From Rhodamnia argentea (Eukaryota > Streptophyta > Magnoliopsida > Myrtales > Myrtaceae): 64,000 nt of DNA. The first letter of the stretch is position 1. Every line of letters starts with the position of its first letter. The notes below the pieces were generated by a model. The model was not told the DNA's origin. It ran no database searches and was given only the letters and a program-made list of their open reading frames with translations. Positions 1 through 10,271 of the stretch are shown piece by piece. The translations under genes were made by a program, and so were the position numbers. The stretch spans positions 26,976,934-27,040,933 of the forward strand of contig NC_063151.1 in NCBI RefSeq assembly GCF_020921035.1, written 5' to 3'.

Positions 1-397
1 TTATTTTTCCTAGGGAGGGAGAGAGATGATTTCACAAGCTTTGAGTTGTCAAATGGAGGAGAAGGAACTGAGAACTTCAGCAGCCTTTTTTTCTTTTTCT
101 TCTCAGCTATGCATGACAAGAAGCTAGAATGACTTTGCTTGTAGAAGGGAAAGGAAGATATCTCCACTTCTTCACACCAATGCCAGAGAAGCAGATTCAG
201 AGAGAAAAACCCCAGAAAGAAAGAAAAAAAAATCATATCTGACGTGAAATTTTTTTGGATTGCTCTTCGTGAACTGGGCTTTTTTGGCAACTTCCACTAT
301 ATTAAGATGTGAACAATCTGTCAAACGTCATCACCAGCAGAAGCAAGGAAAAGAAAAGATCAGAAATTGCCATCATTTGAGGTTGAGACTGATTGAG

Positions 398-400
<3 letters not shown>
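1..400 (+). promoter_or_regulatory. Upstream region and 5' leader of the EPFL gene
   Basis: No protein-coding exon was recognised here. The stretch is purine-rich and AT-rich and runs straight into the GA microsatellite that precedes the EPFL start codon, so it most likely holds promoter and 5' UTR. I could not place a TATA box or a transcription start. Confidence 0.4.

Positions 401-441
<41 letters not shown>
401..441 (+). repeat. (GA)n microsatellite directly abutting a run of ATG codons
   Basis: About 20 GA units end exactly where a GATGATGATG run begins, so the repeat is the last part of the EPFL 5' leader. GA tracts in plant leaders are known targets of BBR/BPC (GAGA-binding) factors; whether this one is bound is inference. 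Confidence 0.9.
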
Positions 442-446
<5 letters not shown>

Positions 447-1321
447 GATGATGATGGAGAAGAGAAGTTGTGGGGCTCTTGTGTTGGTTCTGCATTTGAG
501 TTGGGTCTCTGCAAGAAGCTCCATTTCCGCACAGAATGGTGGTGATCTTCATGGTGTTGCTCTTCTTCAATCTGGTTAGCTGTCTTTTTTTGCCTACTGC
601 TCAGCGCTCACTCTTTCCCTTGTGTTGAAACCCAGTTGCTTGGCTTCTTCTTCTTCTTTTTCGTGCGTATTGTCCTCTTCATTACGGCTGTTGATCTAAT
701 AATTAAAGATTGGATTTTTTTTTCCAATTCCTATTTTCCCCAACTTCTGTTTATATCTCTGAAGAATGTTTATCTGAGATACCCATTTTATAAGTCCATT
801 CGATGGACTCAGTTTGATTTTAACAGACTATTTAGGCACTCGTGTCATACTCATAACTCGATCAATCGCCTGTTGTTCCTTATCAAAGTTATCAAATTGA
901 CACAAACTACAAAATGTGATCATCTTAAAACTCTGGGGTGACTATCTTCTTCATCCTCATTTGGATTCTCGTGTCCACCATAGACACGAGCAGCATTCCT
1001 GACCCATCTTACCATATGCTCAATAATGGCTGAGTAGAGACCGATCCGTCTTCAAAGCACCCAAGGACCTTGTCAGAGAGAGCGCAGGAGATCAGGAGCA
1101 GCGAAGAGGAAGAAGGAGAAGATGGGAATCAAATGGGAGCGAGCAAGGTCGGGTCGAGGCCACCGAGGTGCGAGCACAACAAGTGCTATGGTTGCACGCC
1201 CTGCGAAGCCACCCAAGTGCCAGCCACCCACGACGGGCACACCCATGTCCGGGTCCAATACACCAACTATCAGCCCGAGGGTTGGAAGTGCACGTGCGGC
1301 CCTTCCCTCTACGCCCCTTGA
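442..1321 (+). CDS. EPIDERMAL PATTERNING FACTOR-like secreted peptide (EPFL)
   Basis: Two exons, 442-574 and 1038-1321, with a GT-AG intron and matching phase, encode 138 residues. EPFL peptides are apoplastic ligands of ERECTA-family receptor kinases and TMM; they control stomatal patterning, inflorescence growth or leaf margins. Seen here: a short N-terminal hydrophobic segment (ALVLVLHLSWVSA) that fits a signal peptide, an acidic pro-region (EEEEGED), then the mature domain starting at GSRPPRC. It has six cysteines (89, 94, 97, 100, 129, 131) in the family spacing and a C-terminal WKCTCG motif. The start is a run of five consecutive ATG codons (442-456); the first is taken here, but any would work. 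The CxxxxC-YGCTPCEA pattern sets it apart from EPF1/EPF2 and stomagen. The exact EPFL subgroup was not resolved. Confidence 0.88.
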
Positions 1322-2452
1322 CCCCTCCATAGACCATGAAGTAAAAAGACTTCTCGATTTTTCTTTCTTCAAAGTTGGTGTAATTGCTTGCGTTTTGATA
1401 TTCTAGGCTTGTGGAGCTGACCTAAGGATGATCATTGGTTTTGTTGTTTGAGCCAACTCGTGTACGGAGAGAGTGATATCGACTTAAGTTAGTGAAGTAG
1501 CAATTCTCTCCGAGTGGTTGTTAAATTTAAACTTGTTGGTAATCTGAGCTTAAATAGTATTGGGTGATTTTGAGTATCTCTTACCTCAAAAACTAGCTCG
1601 AAGGACGAAATGTTTCCTTGTTGTATTTTTTGTTGGCTTCTTTATTTTTAAAATTGATTTTTGGCTTAATTTTTTTTAATTAGAAGGGAGATTAGAATGA
1701 GCCGCCCATCTAGATCAAGTGATCCAAGGCGGTGAAGATGGAATTCTAGTTTCTCCAAAATTTGATTTATAGTGTTCAATTTTTGGGTCATTATATTTTC
1801 TTAATGGCAAATATTTGAATATTTTTAGATTTTCTTATTATATTTCTTTATGCCTTAATTTGTTGTTTTTTTAAATCAGAGGGACATTAGAATGAGCTTC
1901 AAGTGGGAATTCTAGTTTCTGAAAATTGAGGGAAATTATTTAAGTAATATTTCAATTTTGGCCTCGAAAAAAGTCAAAAAGTCAGCTTAAATGTACCTCT
2001 AGAATATCATTGTAATGACCTGTTCAATTTGAGAAAATTAGAAAGAACACCAACATAAGTGGAAAGAATATAACTCGTGAGTTCACAATTTGACAATATT
2101 CCAAATATTTCCAAATAATTTGATAATATTCCAAAATGAACCATTTACCATCTTCCCATAGAATCTGGTAAGACAATAGTTTATTTTTAGCAAATTACAT
2201 TACTTCTTTTACGTACACGAAGCGGCCTCAACAATCAACCCAAATAAGCAAAAACTTACATAAATTCCCTTTCTAGCATATGGGAATTGACGTCCGACCC
2301 CGGGTGAACTCCTGGTAATAGGAGTGACATCGGAAGCTCCACGAAAGCTAGACACAATAGATAGGACAAAATGGAGAGGGTACCGAACCATGTTTCCTAG
2401 CAAATTAATGAGGCAAAAATATCAGTAAAACGGTACATATTCATGCTCTATG
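1322..2452. other. Intergenic, AT-rich; no gene recognised
   Basis: This holds the 3' flank of the EPFL gene followed by AT-rich sequence. Two short similar segments near 1680-1740 and 1880-1920 share an AGAGGGAnATTAGAATGAGC-like phrase, suggesting an old small duplication. A minus-strand open frame at 2209-2403 next to the retrotransposon could be a remnant exon but has no recognised relative. Confidence 0.5.
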
Positions 2453-2457
2453 AGCGC

Positions 2458-3428
2458 CGTTGCGCGTTAAAATCCTTCGACAAGGCTTTGCTGGTTATGG
2501 GTTCTAGGCCCAGATTGACTATGGCCCAAAGAAGGTTGCTTGCGTGAGAATCTTTTATCGAACTTAATCCGTTCGTTTTCCGAAAAGGAGTTCTGGGTCG
2601 CTTTTGGACTGAGAGTGTCAAATGCAATAGATTTACACGTAAGGGCGCGTTACAAACGGGCTTTCGACAACTTCGACGGCCCAATGCGCAATAGTGACGA
2701 TATGTTGACAGACTTCGACGTGACCCTGGAATTGAATCGACAGGATCGGGGAATAACGTGGGACACAATGCTGGAATTCAATCGACAAAGACCCGGACGA
2801 GGAATTATAGGACACAATACCGGAATTGAATCGACAAGTATTGGATGGATGGGTGAAGGGTGCAACACCGGAATTTAATCGACGGCATCGAACCTAAAGA
2901 GCGCACGGAATCTAATCGACGACACCTAACTCTGGATATGATACTCGCCGGAATTGAATCGACGACGGAATCTCAAAGCTACGGCCTAGGCTAGGCTAAA
3001 GGCTAAAGGTTAAGAGCTAAGAGCTAGTTTGATAATGCAGGTGTTTTGGATTTGTTGTGTGTCCCCGTATCTTTGCTATTGCGAGGTATTTATAGGCAAG
3101 TTCTTTAGTAAACCGCCGAGCGGTTTCTTCCTTTGGCCCCACGCTTTGCTTTTTTCCATAAGCCACGTGGAATGACGGTTTCCTAGTCTTCGCGCCTTTT
3201 CTTTTACCTCGTGGGGATTACCGCCAACCGCTTTGATCGTGGCCTCTCTCCGCGCTTTTCTTGTTCTAGAAGGAAGTGGCGCCGGAATTTATCCCGACAC
3301 GTGGCACCTTTCTGATTGAAACGTTCCTTGCTTCGGTGTTCCTTGCTTCAGTGTTTCTTCCCGTAGCCGATTATCGCTTCCTCACGTGCTTGTCACGAGT
3401 CTCTCTTGGATTATTTTGAGTGTCAACA
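2458..3428 (-). repeat. 3' LTR of the Tat element (971 bp)
   Basis: Near-identical to 17201-18158. The inner boundary ends GTGTCAACA on the + strand. The outer boundary reads CGTTGCGCG where the partner LTR has TGTTGCGCG, so the terminal TG/CA symmetry is lost by one substitution at 2458. A minus-strand TATA box (TATAAATA) lies at 3087-3094. The part at about 2725-2965 holds six spaced copies of a GGAATTnAATCGAC-like motif. Confidence 0.93.
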
Positions 3429-3442
3429 TATGCCCCCTTAAA
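3429..3442 (-). other. Polypurine tract (PPT) of the Tat element
   Basis: On the minus strand the sequence just before the 3' LTR reads TTTTAAGGGGGCATA. The AAGGGGG core is the expected plus-strand DNA primer site. Its position next to the LTR fixes the orientation of the element. Confidence 0.75.
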
Positions 3443-3695
3443 AGATGTAAATCGAAGATTTACCTTTTTAAAATATCTTCCTCTCGGTTTGGTGATCTCC
3501 AACTGTACAAATGATGATTACGCTCTCCTTTTGATCTCTTTTCCCGAAACGCAACCTTTTCGACTTCGTACCGTCCACCGGCCCTTTTTCACCTTGGTTT
3601 TTAAGGATCTTAAAAAAGCTCCCAATTGTCGTCTTTCTTCATCGCAGCTTTTCCCTTAAACCCTAAACCCTTTTCTCTGAGCATTCCAAACTTTC
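3429..3695 (+). promoter_or_regulatory. Leader-like region of antisense PMD unit 1 with a telo-box
   Basis: On the + strand, between the LTR and the first PMD reading frame, the sequence looks like a host gene leader: pyrimidine-rich, with the telo-box AAACCCTAA at 3658-3666, about 30 bp before the ATG at 3696. Telo-boxes are typical of plant 5' UTRs and proximal promoters. No convincing TATA box was found here. Confidence 0.45.
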
Positions 3696-6419
3696 ATGGC
3701 GACCGAAACTCCCGAGTTCCTTCCTCACCAACTCATCGCCCGCTTCGATGGGATCATTAATAGTGATGATGCTGATCATTGTTTTCTCAAGTTGTTGAAC
3801 TCTCGACGAGAGCACGCCGGTCTCATTCTCGGGCCTAGTCTCCATGATCACCACCATATTCCATCATCTCTTCGGTCTTGCTTTCCAACGCGGGCCGATG
3901 AGCGCCTTCCCATTCAAGCTTCTTCGCTAAAGGACATTTGGTCCATGCCGGCTCGGCGATTTAGGAGTTTTCCGTCATTTGATGACGGGGCTTATAATTG
4001 GTTCCAAAGGCTTCAAGAGGATACTCCAACAGTTGGCCTTTGGGAAACAGCGCAAATCGTGACAGCACTTGAGGTCAGCATGTTGACTCATGATTTGAAT
4101 AGAGGTCTGCTAGGGTCCGTTACAAGCTTTTGGTCCTACTCCACTAATTGCTTCTTCTTCCCGTGGGGTCCTATGTCCGTAACCCTTCTAGATACTTTCG
4201 CCATAGCTGGTCTCTCTCCTTATGGGGCCTCGATCAAGAATCTAGGAAAAACTAAGGATTGCCCCATTTCGACGATTCTCTTGCTTATGGGAAGTTCATC
4301 GATGCCCATAGTAAAACGTCCGGGGATGTTTCCTCGAGGAACGAACAGCCTTCCTTCTTTTCCGTCGTCGAAATATCTATTCTTTAGCCCAACACTCAAA
4401 GTGTCCAAGGACTATTACGATCTCGCCCTTCTTCTAGCAAAAGGGAATCTAGTTGCCCTTGGCCCTCTTGCTCTTGCATCTCTCGTATAGGAGTGTTTCT
4501 TATGCCGCTCGGCTAATGTCGAATTCCAAAGAGGATGGTGTATTGTCGTGGCCGCTCTGGATTCTTCAATCTTGGATTGCATTTTACTTCCCTTTCATGT
4601 TTGAGAGCGTCCCTTCCTTCAATCCCAACATGGTTCCCTTGAAGCTTGGCATACGACTACTCCAAGCTGTCCCCTTGAAGGTCCCTCGGTGATGTTCGAC
4701 CTTTTCGGTTCTTTCTTCGACAACTTCTATCTCTCGAGGCCGATCGAATAGATTTCTTTCCTTACCGTTCAGGTGAATTCGATTTTTGTTTTAACTCTCG
4801 AACCTTAAAACGGTTCAACCACCGTGATTTTTGGACCTTTGTCCTCTTCCCTCGGGACCTTCCAATCGGGCTATGTCTCAAGGGAAGGTACTATCCTGGT
4901 TTTGAACCATATTCCCCCCAATACCGCGCTAGGCAGTTTGGCCTTCGACAAGCAAAGGCCCATGCCCATCCCTTATCTCATGGATTTCCCATCGATGGAC
5001 AAGAAGATCTATAACATCAAGATTGATGGGCCGTTCACCTCGCCGTGCCGAAATTACCACCATGATGCATCGGCGGTTTTCGTGGGATATCCCAACAATA
5101 CTTCGCTCCAGCCGGGCGTGACTTCCGAGTTTACGACCTGGTGGACGTCCTTTGCCTTCGAAAGCCCTTTCGAAGATGCCATCTCATCCATCCTCCAAAG
5201 CAGTCGGATACTGCCCTTCGGTCCCGCTTTGAAGAAAACTGGGAAAAAGGGGTGCCACCGTGAGCCCTTTCGATTGGTGGTCGCAAACGTCCGACGATCG
5301 TTTCGTGTGGGTCTTTTTCTTCCCCGGGTCTTCGCAGATATCGGCCCGAGGTGATTTTTACTTTATTTTCGCCGTTAGGTGATGATTCCGACGACGGAGC
5401 CGATGAGGAGACGCTCACTTCTCTTAAACGGCGAAAGATGATAGCAAAGAAGAGCAAATCTCCGGTGGAATCTCCGATAGTCCCTCGGCCTGTCGAAGCG
5501 TCTCCAGCTGTTTGTCCCGAAGATCCTTTGGTAGATCTTGATCCACCCATCGGGGTGTCTAGCAATATTGCCATTGCCGAGGATCCGTTTGCACCCGCGG
5601 CTCCTTCGCCTTTAGAGCCTCAAGGGGAACCTATTTCGATGACCCTTGCTATTGTCCCGACCCCGATAGTCGAAGCTCCTTTGATAGCTGAAAGTTCCTC
5701 AACACCCGAAGATCCTTCATCTCGCGGATATTATCTCGGGATCTTCCCCGTCGCTTCTCTTCTTCGTCGCCCATCGAAGACGTTCAAGCTCATCCACTGG
5801 CTCTTCTCGCTCTTCGGATCACCCGAGTATGCCCGAATCAAGCGGCTCACCCGACTCGTAGATTTTCAGCAACCGGGAATCATGTTATCTTGCTCCCTCG
5901 ACCTTGTTCATTCAGGGGTAGCCTCTTTTGTTGACAACCCATCGAATATTCGAAACATCCAATCCGTGATGGAGTGGTCGGTCAAAGAGGAAATCGCGCG
6001 AAGCTTCCTCAAGGCTTAGTCCGCCGGCCGAAAGCATTCTTGGAGCACTTTCCTACTCCCTTCATGCATTTTCGACGTTGTCGGGACAAGGTGCTTGCTC
6101 GTCGAACTTTCCCGATCGGCTCTTTTCTCCCGGCCCCGAGACCCAAGAGGCGAGGCAACTTGTAACTCAAGGAGAACAGTCCCTTCAATCCGCCGTCGAC
6201 GAGCTTGTCGCTTTAGATAAGAAGGAGGCTACCCTGGAGCAACAAAGGTCGGCGATAGAGAGAGAACTAGAGGAGACTCGAAGTCGGCGATCGACAAGAT
6301 TTCTCTCGTCGATCCTCTATAGAAGATCAACCGAAAACGCTCGCGGCTTCGTTAGAAGAGAGGAAACGAGCCGATTGCGCTCGGGTTATGCAGGCAGAAG
6401 TAGACCGACGTCATACTAG
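3696..6419 (+). pseudogene. Antisense PMD (plant mobile domain) gene, unit 1, degenerate
   Basis: The first frame (3696-4490) shows PMD-type blocks: an ILGP-like motif, a SFPSFDDGAYNWF block, and SFWSYSTNCFFFPWGP followed by TLLDTFAIAGLSP, which resembles the PMD phrase for a plant 'aminotransferase-like' region. Homology continues in another frame (4453-4692, PLWILQSWIAFYFPFMF) and again at 4824-5354 (PMPIPYLMDFPS, WWTSFAFESPFEDA). The gene is therefore broken by at least one frameshift near 4450-4490 and a stop near 4690. A low-complexity acidic/proline-rich tail (5351-6019) and a coiled-coil-like segment (6078-6419, EQQRSAIERELEETRSRR) follow. PMD proteins such as MAIN/MAIL1 act in gene expression and TE silencing, and PMDs are known passengers of plant transposons. 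Lies opposite to pol. Confidence 0.72.
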
Positions 6420-6631
6420 GAATATGTACATAGATAAAAATAAGAAGTTTGAACGTTTACTCGTGAACTCGCTTGAGGGAATCAAGGCGGCTTTGTATCC
6501 CGATTTTCGTCAATAAAATTTCCCCTTCTTTCTCCTTATTTTCCGTATTGCATTCTCGCCACGATCCATGTAATTGCCCACGTCCGAGTAATCGCCATCA
6601 CAATCCCGAGTCGGTTACTTCCAAAATCCCT

Positions 6632-6639
6632 TATAAATA
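6632..6639 (+). promoter_or_regulatory. TATA-like box upstream of PMD unit 2
   Basis: TATAAATA sits 15 bp before the first ATG of unit 2. This spacing is too short for a normal leader, so the true start would be a later ATG (for example near 6762), or the box is fortuitous. A tiny upstream ORF starts at 6640. Confidence 0.3.
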
Positions 6640-6653
6640 ATGATTGCCTCCAA

Positions 6654-8170
6654 ATGAACTCGCTATCAAGTTCACATGAGTACCCGCGCAGCCTTCCCCG
6701 CTTGTCGCGCTTCGACGCCTTCTCTCATAATGAGGCCAAAAGGGAACTTTCCTTATCCTTCATGGATCACCAACCCAAGAATGGTCACATAATTTTGGGT
6801 CCGCATTTCACAAGTTTGCCACCTCCCTCTTTACTGATTAATTGCTTTCCCCACTTCTCCGAAGAAGTCTTACCCTTCGAGCAATCTATTATCTGTGCCT
6901 CGCTTGGTCAGTCGAGTAACTATAGATTTTCTTCATACCCAAGCTTCGACCATCGGTTTTACAACCGGTACAAACGATTAGAAGGAGAAGCGGCTACTAC
7001 GTGGGCACGAGCCGGGATAGATGTCCTACCGTCCTTTTGCGGTACATTCATTGATCCTTCGGAGTATGGCCTCGTCGGTAGTTTGTGTTGCTTTTGGTCA
7101 CCATCATCGAACTGTTTCTTTTTGCCTATTGGTCCAGTGACCCCTACCCTTCTTGATATTTGGTTTCGACTCGGTCTTTCTCCATTTATCGATGGTGACC
7201 CTCAACCTCCGGACGACCAATTTTCCCTTGATATGTCCCGCCGCCTTGACTCGCCATATGGCGAATTCATGGATCGCCATGCTAAACCTTCGGGACCCAT
7301 TCTTCTCGAGGAACATACAGCCTTCATTTTATGTTGGCTTTGCAAATATGTCTTTTGTCTCCCCACATGTCGAATTTCCTCAGAATTTCTTGATATGGCC
7401 TATGAACCGGCATGTGGTGTTGATGTTGGCCTAGGCCGAATGTTCCGGGCTGCATTATATCGGGGATTGTCGGATGCTCAATCTTCGCCGACGAATAATC
7501 ATCCCGCCCCCTTTTCGGGTCCTTTATGGATTCTACACCATTGGGTCCGAATGTACTTTCCTCATATGTTTTTTGATCAAGCGCTCACTTTGACGATCGA
7601 ATCCTCGAAAAGGGATGATGTACCCATGGCGTTCAATCGGGCCCTTCGCTGTGCCCCCGACAATCTTACCGCTTTCGATGACTTCCTTACCGAACCGTTG
7701 TCTCTCACCAGTTTTGATTTCTCCAGGCCGCACGTCGATAATGATATCTATAGCTCCTCCAGTGCAGATCCCGATTCTTGTCTTTTCTGGATGAGCGTGT
7801 TAGCCCCGGCTGACTTAGCTATGAATTTGTCCGGTGGGGGCAAATTCTCATCGAGACTTGAGATTTATAATCCTCATTATTGTGCTCGCCCGTTCGGGCT
7901 TACTCGGGGGATTCCAATGCCGGTGGTGTATTCCATGAATTTCCCTTTCTCCGCCGCAAGAAAGAGGTAACCGACATGATGGGCCATATCGAAGTTGTTC
8001 ATGCCGTTCTCGGGCGCTTTGTATTTGTCCGCTCTCTCGACCATCCTTGTAGCACCTCATTTTTCGACAAGTGGTGGCTCTCCTATCGCTCCTCTTTGTT
8101 CTCAACCAATCTGCAATGGACGTTCTCTCGAAAGTCCGTCGACACTCATTGGGCTTATCGCATCCTCTAA
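6654..8170 (+). pseudogene. Antisense PMD gene, unit 2, nearly intact core
   Basis: A 438-codon open frame (6654-7970) runs in antisense to pol. It contains the same ordered blocks as unit 1: HIILGPHF, YPSFDHRFYNRYKRL, CFWSPSSNCFFLPIGP with TLLDIWFRLGLSP, PLWILHHWVRMYFPHMF, and IPMPVVYSMNFPFS. The C-terminal WW block (FFDKWWLSYRSSLF) continues in another frame (within 7880-8170), so a frameshift lies close to 7960. The two units differ far more from each other than the two LTRs do, so they are distinct PMD paralogues carried together and not a recent duplication. Captured host genes and element-encoded factors are both possible origins. Confidence 0.72.
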
Positions 8171-9319
8171 GAAGACTCGCTTCTTTCATTATTCCGAGCA
8201 TTATACTTGAACAACCAATTGATGAAGGTAAACCCTCCGTTGTTATAAGCAATCTGATAATGAAAGTGAGTACTCCCCGCATTCTTGCTTGATGTAATTA
8301 TTGATCCGACCTTCTTCCCGGATGATTCACCGGCTTCTGATGGCCGCACGGATGACTTACCCAACAAATCGTGGGTTGTTCATATGAACATGGCGAGTGC
8401 CTCGGCTGGCCCATCGAATACTCTTCGCTGCGACTATTCATACCTTCGCGGCAAGTGGTCACGCCCGCATGACTTACTGGGAGGAGGATATGCCTACATA
8501 TGTAACCAAGCGCCGATCGAGGATGAGATCAAAGCTCTCCTTGCTTTTCCGGCCCATTTGCCCTATCCGGTCCAATGTCGTGCCCTTGGATTTGCCATTA
8601 ATGAACTTTTCCTCACATTTAGCTCGACTTTACGGTCCTTCGAGGATAAGGCGGCGTGAACTAGCGATTATCGACAAGTTGGAAACAGATTCCCTTCTTT
8701 GCCGACAATGAGCCGGCTTATCGACGTAGTGTTCTTGATACCCCGGAAAGTGACGGTTGTACCACCCCGCAAGTACTATCTCGCACAATTGAAGGCAATC
8801 AAACAAAGAAGAGGCAATTTGCGAATCATCGCACATTGATATGATGCAAGCCGGTCATCGAAAGGAGGCAATTGTTGACGCCAATTGCAACAGTGAAATG
8901 CTACTTCATAGTTTCGTCTTGAGTCTTGAACAGACGTATTGTAGTCCGCTGTTGCTAGTTCCATATTAATGCCACCGTCCTTATCATCTTGTTCTATCAT
9001 TGAACCGCCGGTCTTAGTGTCAATTCTCCAAAGTTCATCATGACGCGATCTTCTCAGATCACCCTTTTCCATGCGGCATTTAATGAAAGGCGTCGTTTCC
9101 GATTTCTTCTTCTGAATTCAAATCGTCATGACGGTTCGTCATGGTTAATAGCCAGCGGAAAACCCGCCACTTGCGCCATTATGGTTGCTTATGTGTTTCA
9201 CCAATCGCGATATACCTTCTCGCCTCGATAACCGTCCACTATCCTTTATCGCCTCGATCGTCGGAAGGTCGTGGGCGGATACTCAAGATCGTGGGGCGAA
9301 CCGTTCCTTGGCCTTCATC
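8171..9319 (+). other. Degenerate tail region of PMD unit 2
   Basis: Only short open frames (such as 8285-8659 and 8397-8711) occur here. By position they correspond to the variable C-terminal tail of the PMD unit, but I could not recognise a domain. The last 150 bp before 9320 is promoter-like. Confidence 0.35.
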
Positions 9320-9408
9320 TATAAATAGGGTTACTTGCCCGGAGTGCGTCTTCATCCAAACCCTTCTGTCCTTTGATTCTTAGAGAAAACTTCCTCAAAG
9401 CCTTAATG
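9320..9408 (+). promoter_or_regulatory. Candidate core promoter and leader of a third antisense unit
   Basis: A TATA box (TATAAATA, 9320-9327) inside CTATAAATAGGG is followed 79 bp later by ATG at 9406, with a short leader between, the normal plant core-promoter geometry. The ATG opens only a 23-codon frame (MERASSSTASSPPTYF...). Confidence 0.45.
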
Positions 9409-10148
9409 GAGCGTGCTTCTTCTTCTACGGCTTCGTCTCCCCCTACATACTTCAGCCGTGAGTTCTCGCCTATCTAGAGGGAGATTATCTCCCTTCTGAG
9501 TTACACCTACACCATGCTGGTGGCGAAACCGCGAGCCCTCGATAGACTTCACAACCTGCTCAACCGTTCTGCGCCTCAAAATCTTCTCTCCGACCATCCG
9601 TTCCGGTCGGACTACGAAGAGTTTGTCACGCTCTTCGACTACGGGCCGGATAAGTTTCACGGAATCGCGACCATGTCTCAAGATGATCTCACCGAACATG
9701 AAGTTTGGTGTAAGATCGAAGAGATTGAGAACGGAGAAGTGGTGCACAAGGAACTCTGCAACGTCCAAGAAGCTCTCCATGCCTCTCATGCTAGCGTCCT
9801 TCAACTTCGGAACATTGTTTCCGACCGCCCGACTACCAGCCCGGCGACACACTGCGAAGGCCTCTCAAGGAAACCGAGCAACGAGAACATGAACGGGTGA
9901 AGCCTCGTGAGACCCGTTCCTTGGCTTCCATTGGGCCCCCTTTGGAGGGTCTCAAGGCCATGTTGGACTCTACCAATGGTCTTCTCGTAGGTCGAAAGAG
10001 CACCTTCGCCGGGCCGGAGGGCGAGAAGGACAGCCGGAGGCGACACTGGAAGAGTTGGTCAAGCTCATCACCGTGCGCGGAAGAGAACGCCAAGTTGGAG
10101 TGCGGGCGCGGGGCTTCGTGGTTCGTTTCAGTGAGCACTTCCAAGTGA
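9406..10148 (+). pseudogene. Third antisense reading unit of the retrotransposon, unidentified
   Basis: It starts at the ATG after the promoter at 9320, stops early, and then continues as a 128-codon frame (9514-9900) with a charged, helix-prone segment (LTEHEVWCKIEEIENGEVVH) and a further short frame (9897-10148). No family was recognised. By composition it resembles the coiled-coil tail of PMD unit 1, so it could be a detached PMD tail. It runs tail-to-tail with integrase. Confidence 0.35.
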
Positions 10149-10149
10149 A

Positions 10150-10240
10150 GGTTTGCTGGGGCGAGCAGAAGAGAGAGAGGAAGGAAGAGAGAAAGAGAGA
10201 GAAAGAGAGAAAGAGGGGGAAAGAGAGAGAGTGAGGGATG
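10150..10240 (+). repeat. GA-rich low-complexity tract between the antisense ORFs and pol
   Basis: Purine-rich GAGAGA/GAAAGA sequence separates the end of the third antisense unit from the integrase stop codon. Confidence 0.7.
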
Positions 10241-10271
10241 TATTGAAATTTTATGAATGAATTGGATTTTC

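Noticed and set aside
260-445. Frame ending in an Arg-Glu repeat overlapping the EPFL start
   Set aside because: It is a read-through of the GA microsatellite with no good ATG start; the 5' leader explains it.
2540-2878. LTR-internal ORF of 112 codons on the + strand
   Set aside because: It lies within repeated LTR motifs, is present in part in the other LTR and lacks any domain.
5131-5574. Minus-strand ORF overlapping PMD unit 1
   Set aside because: Opposite strand of the PMD coding blocks; no retroelement domain expected or seen there.
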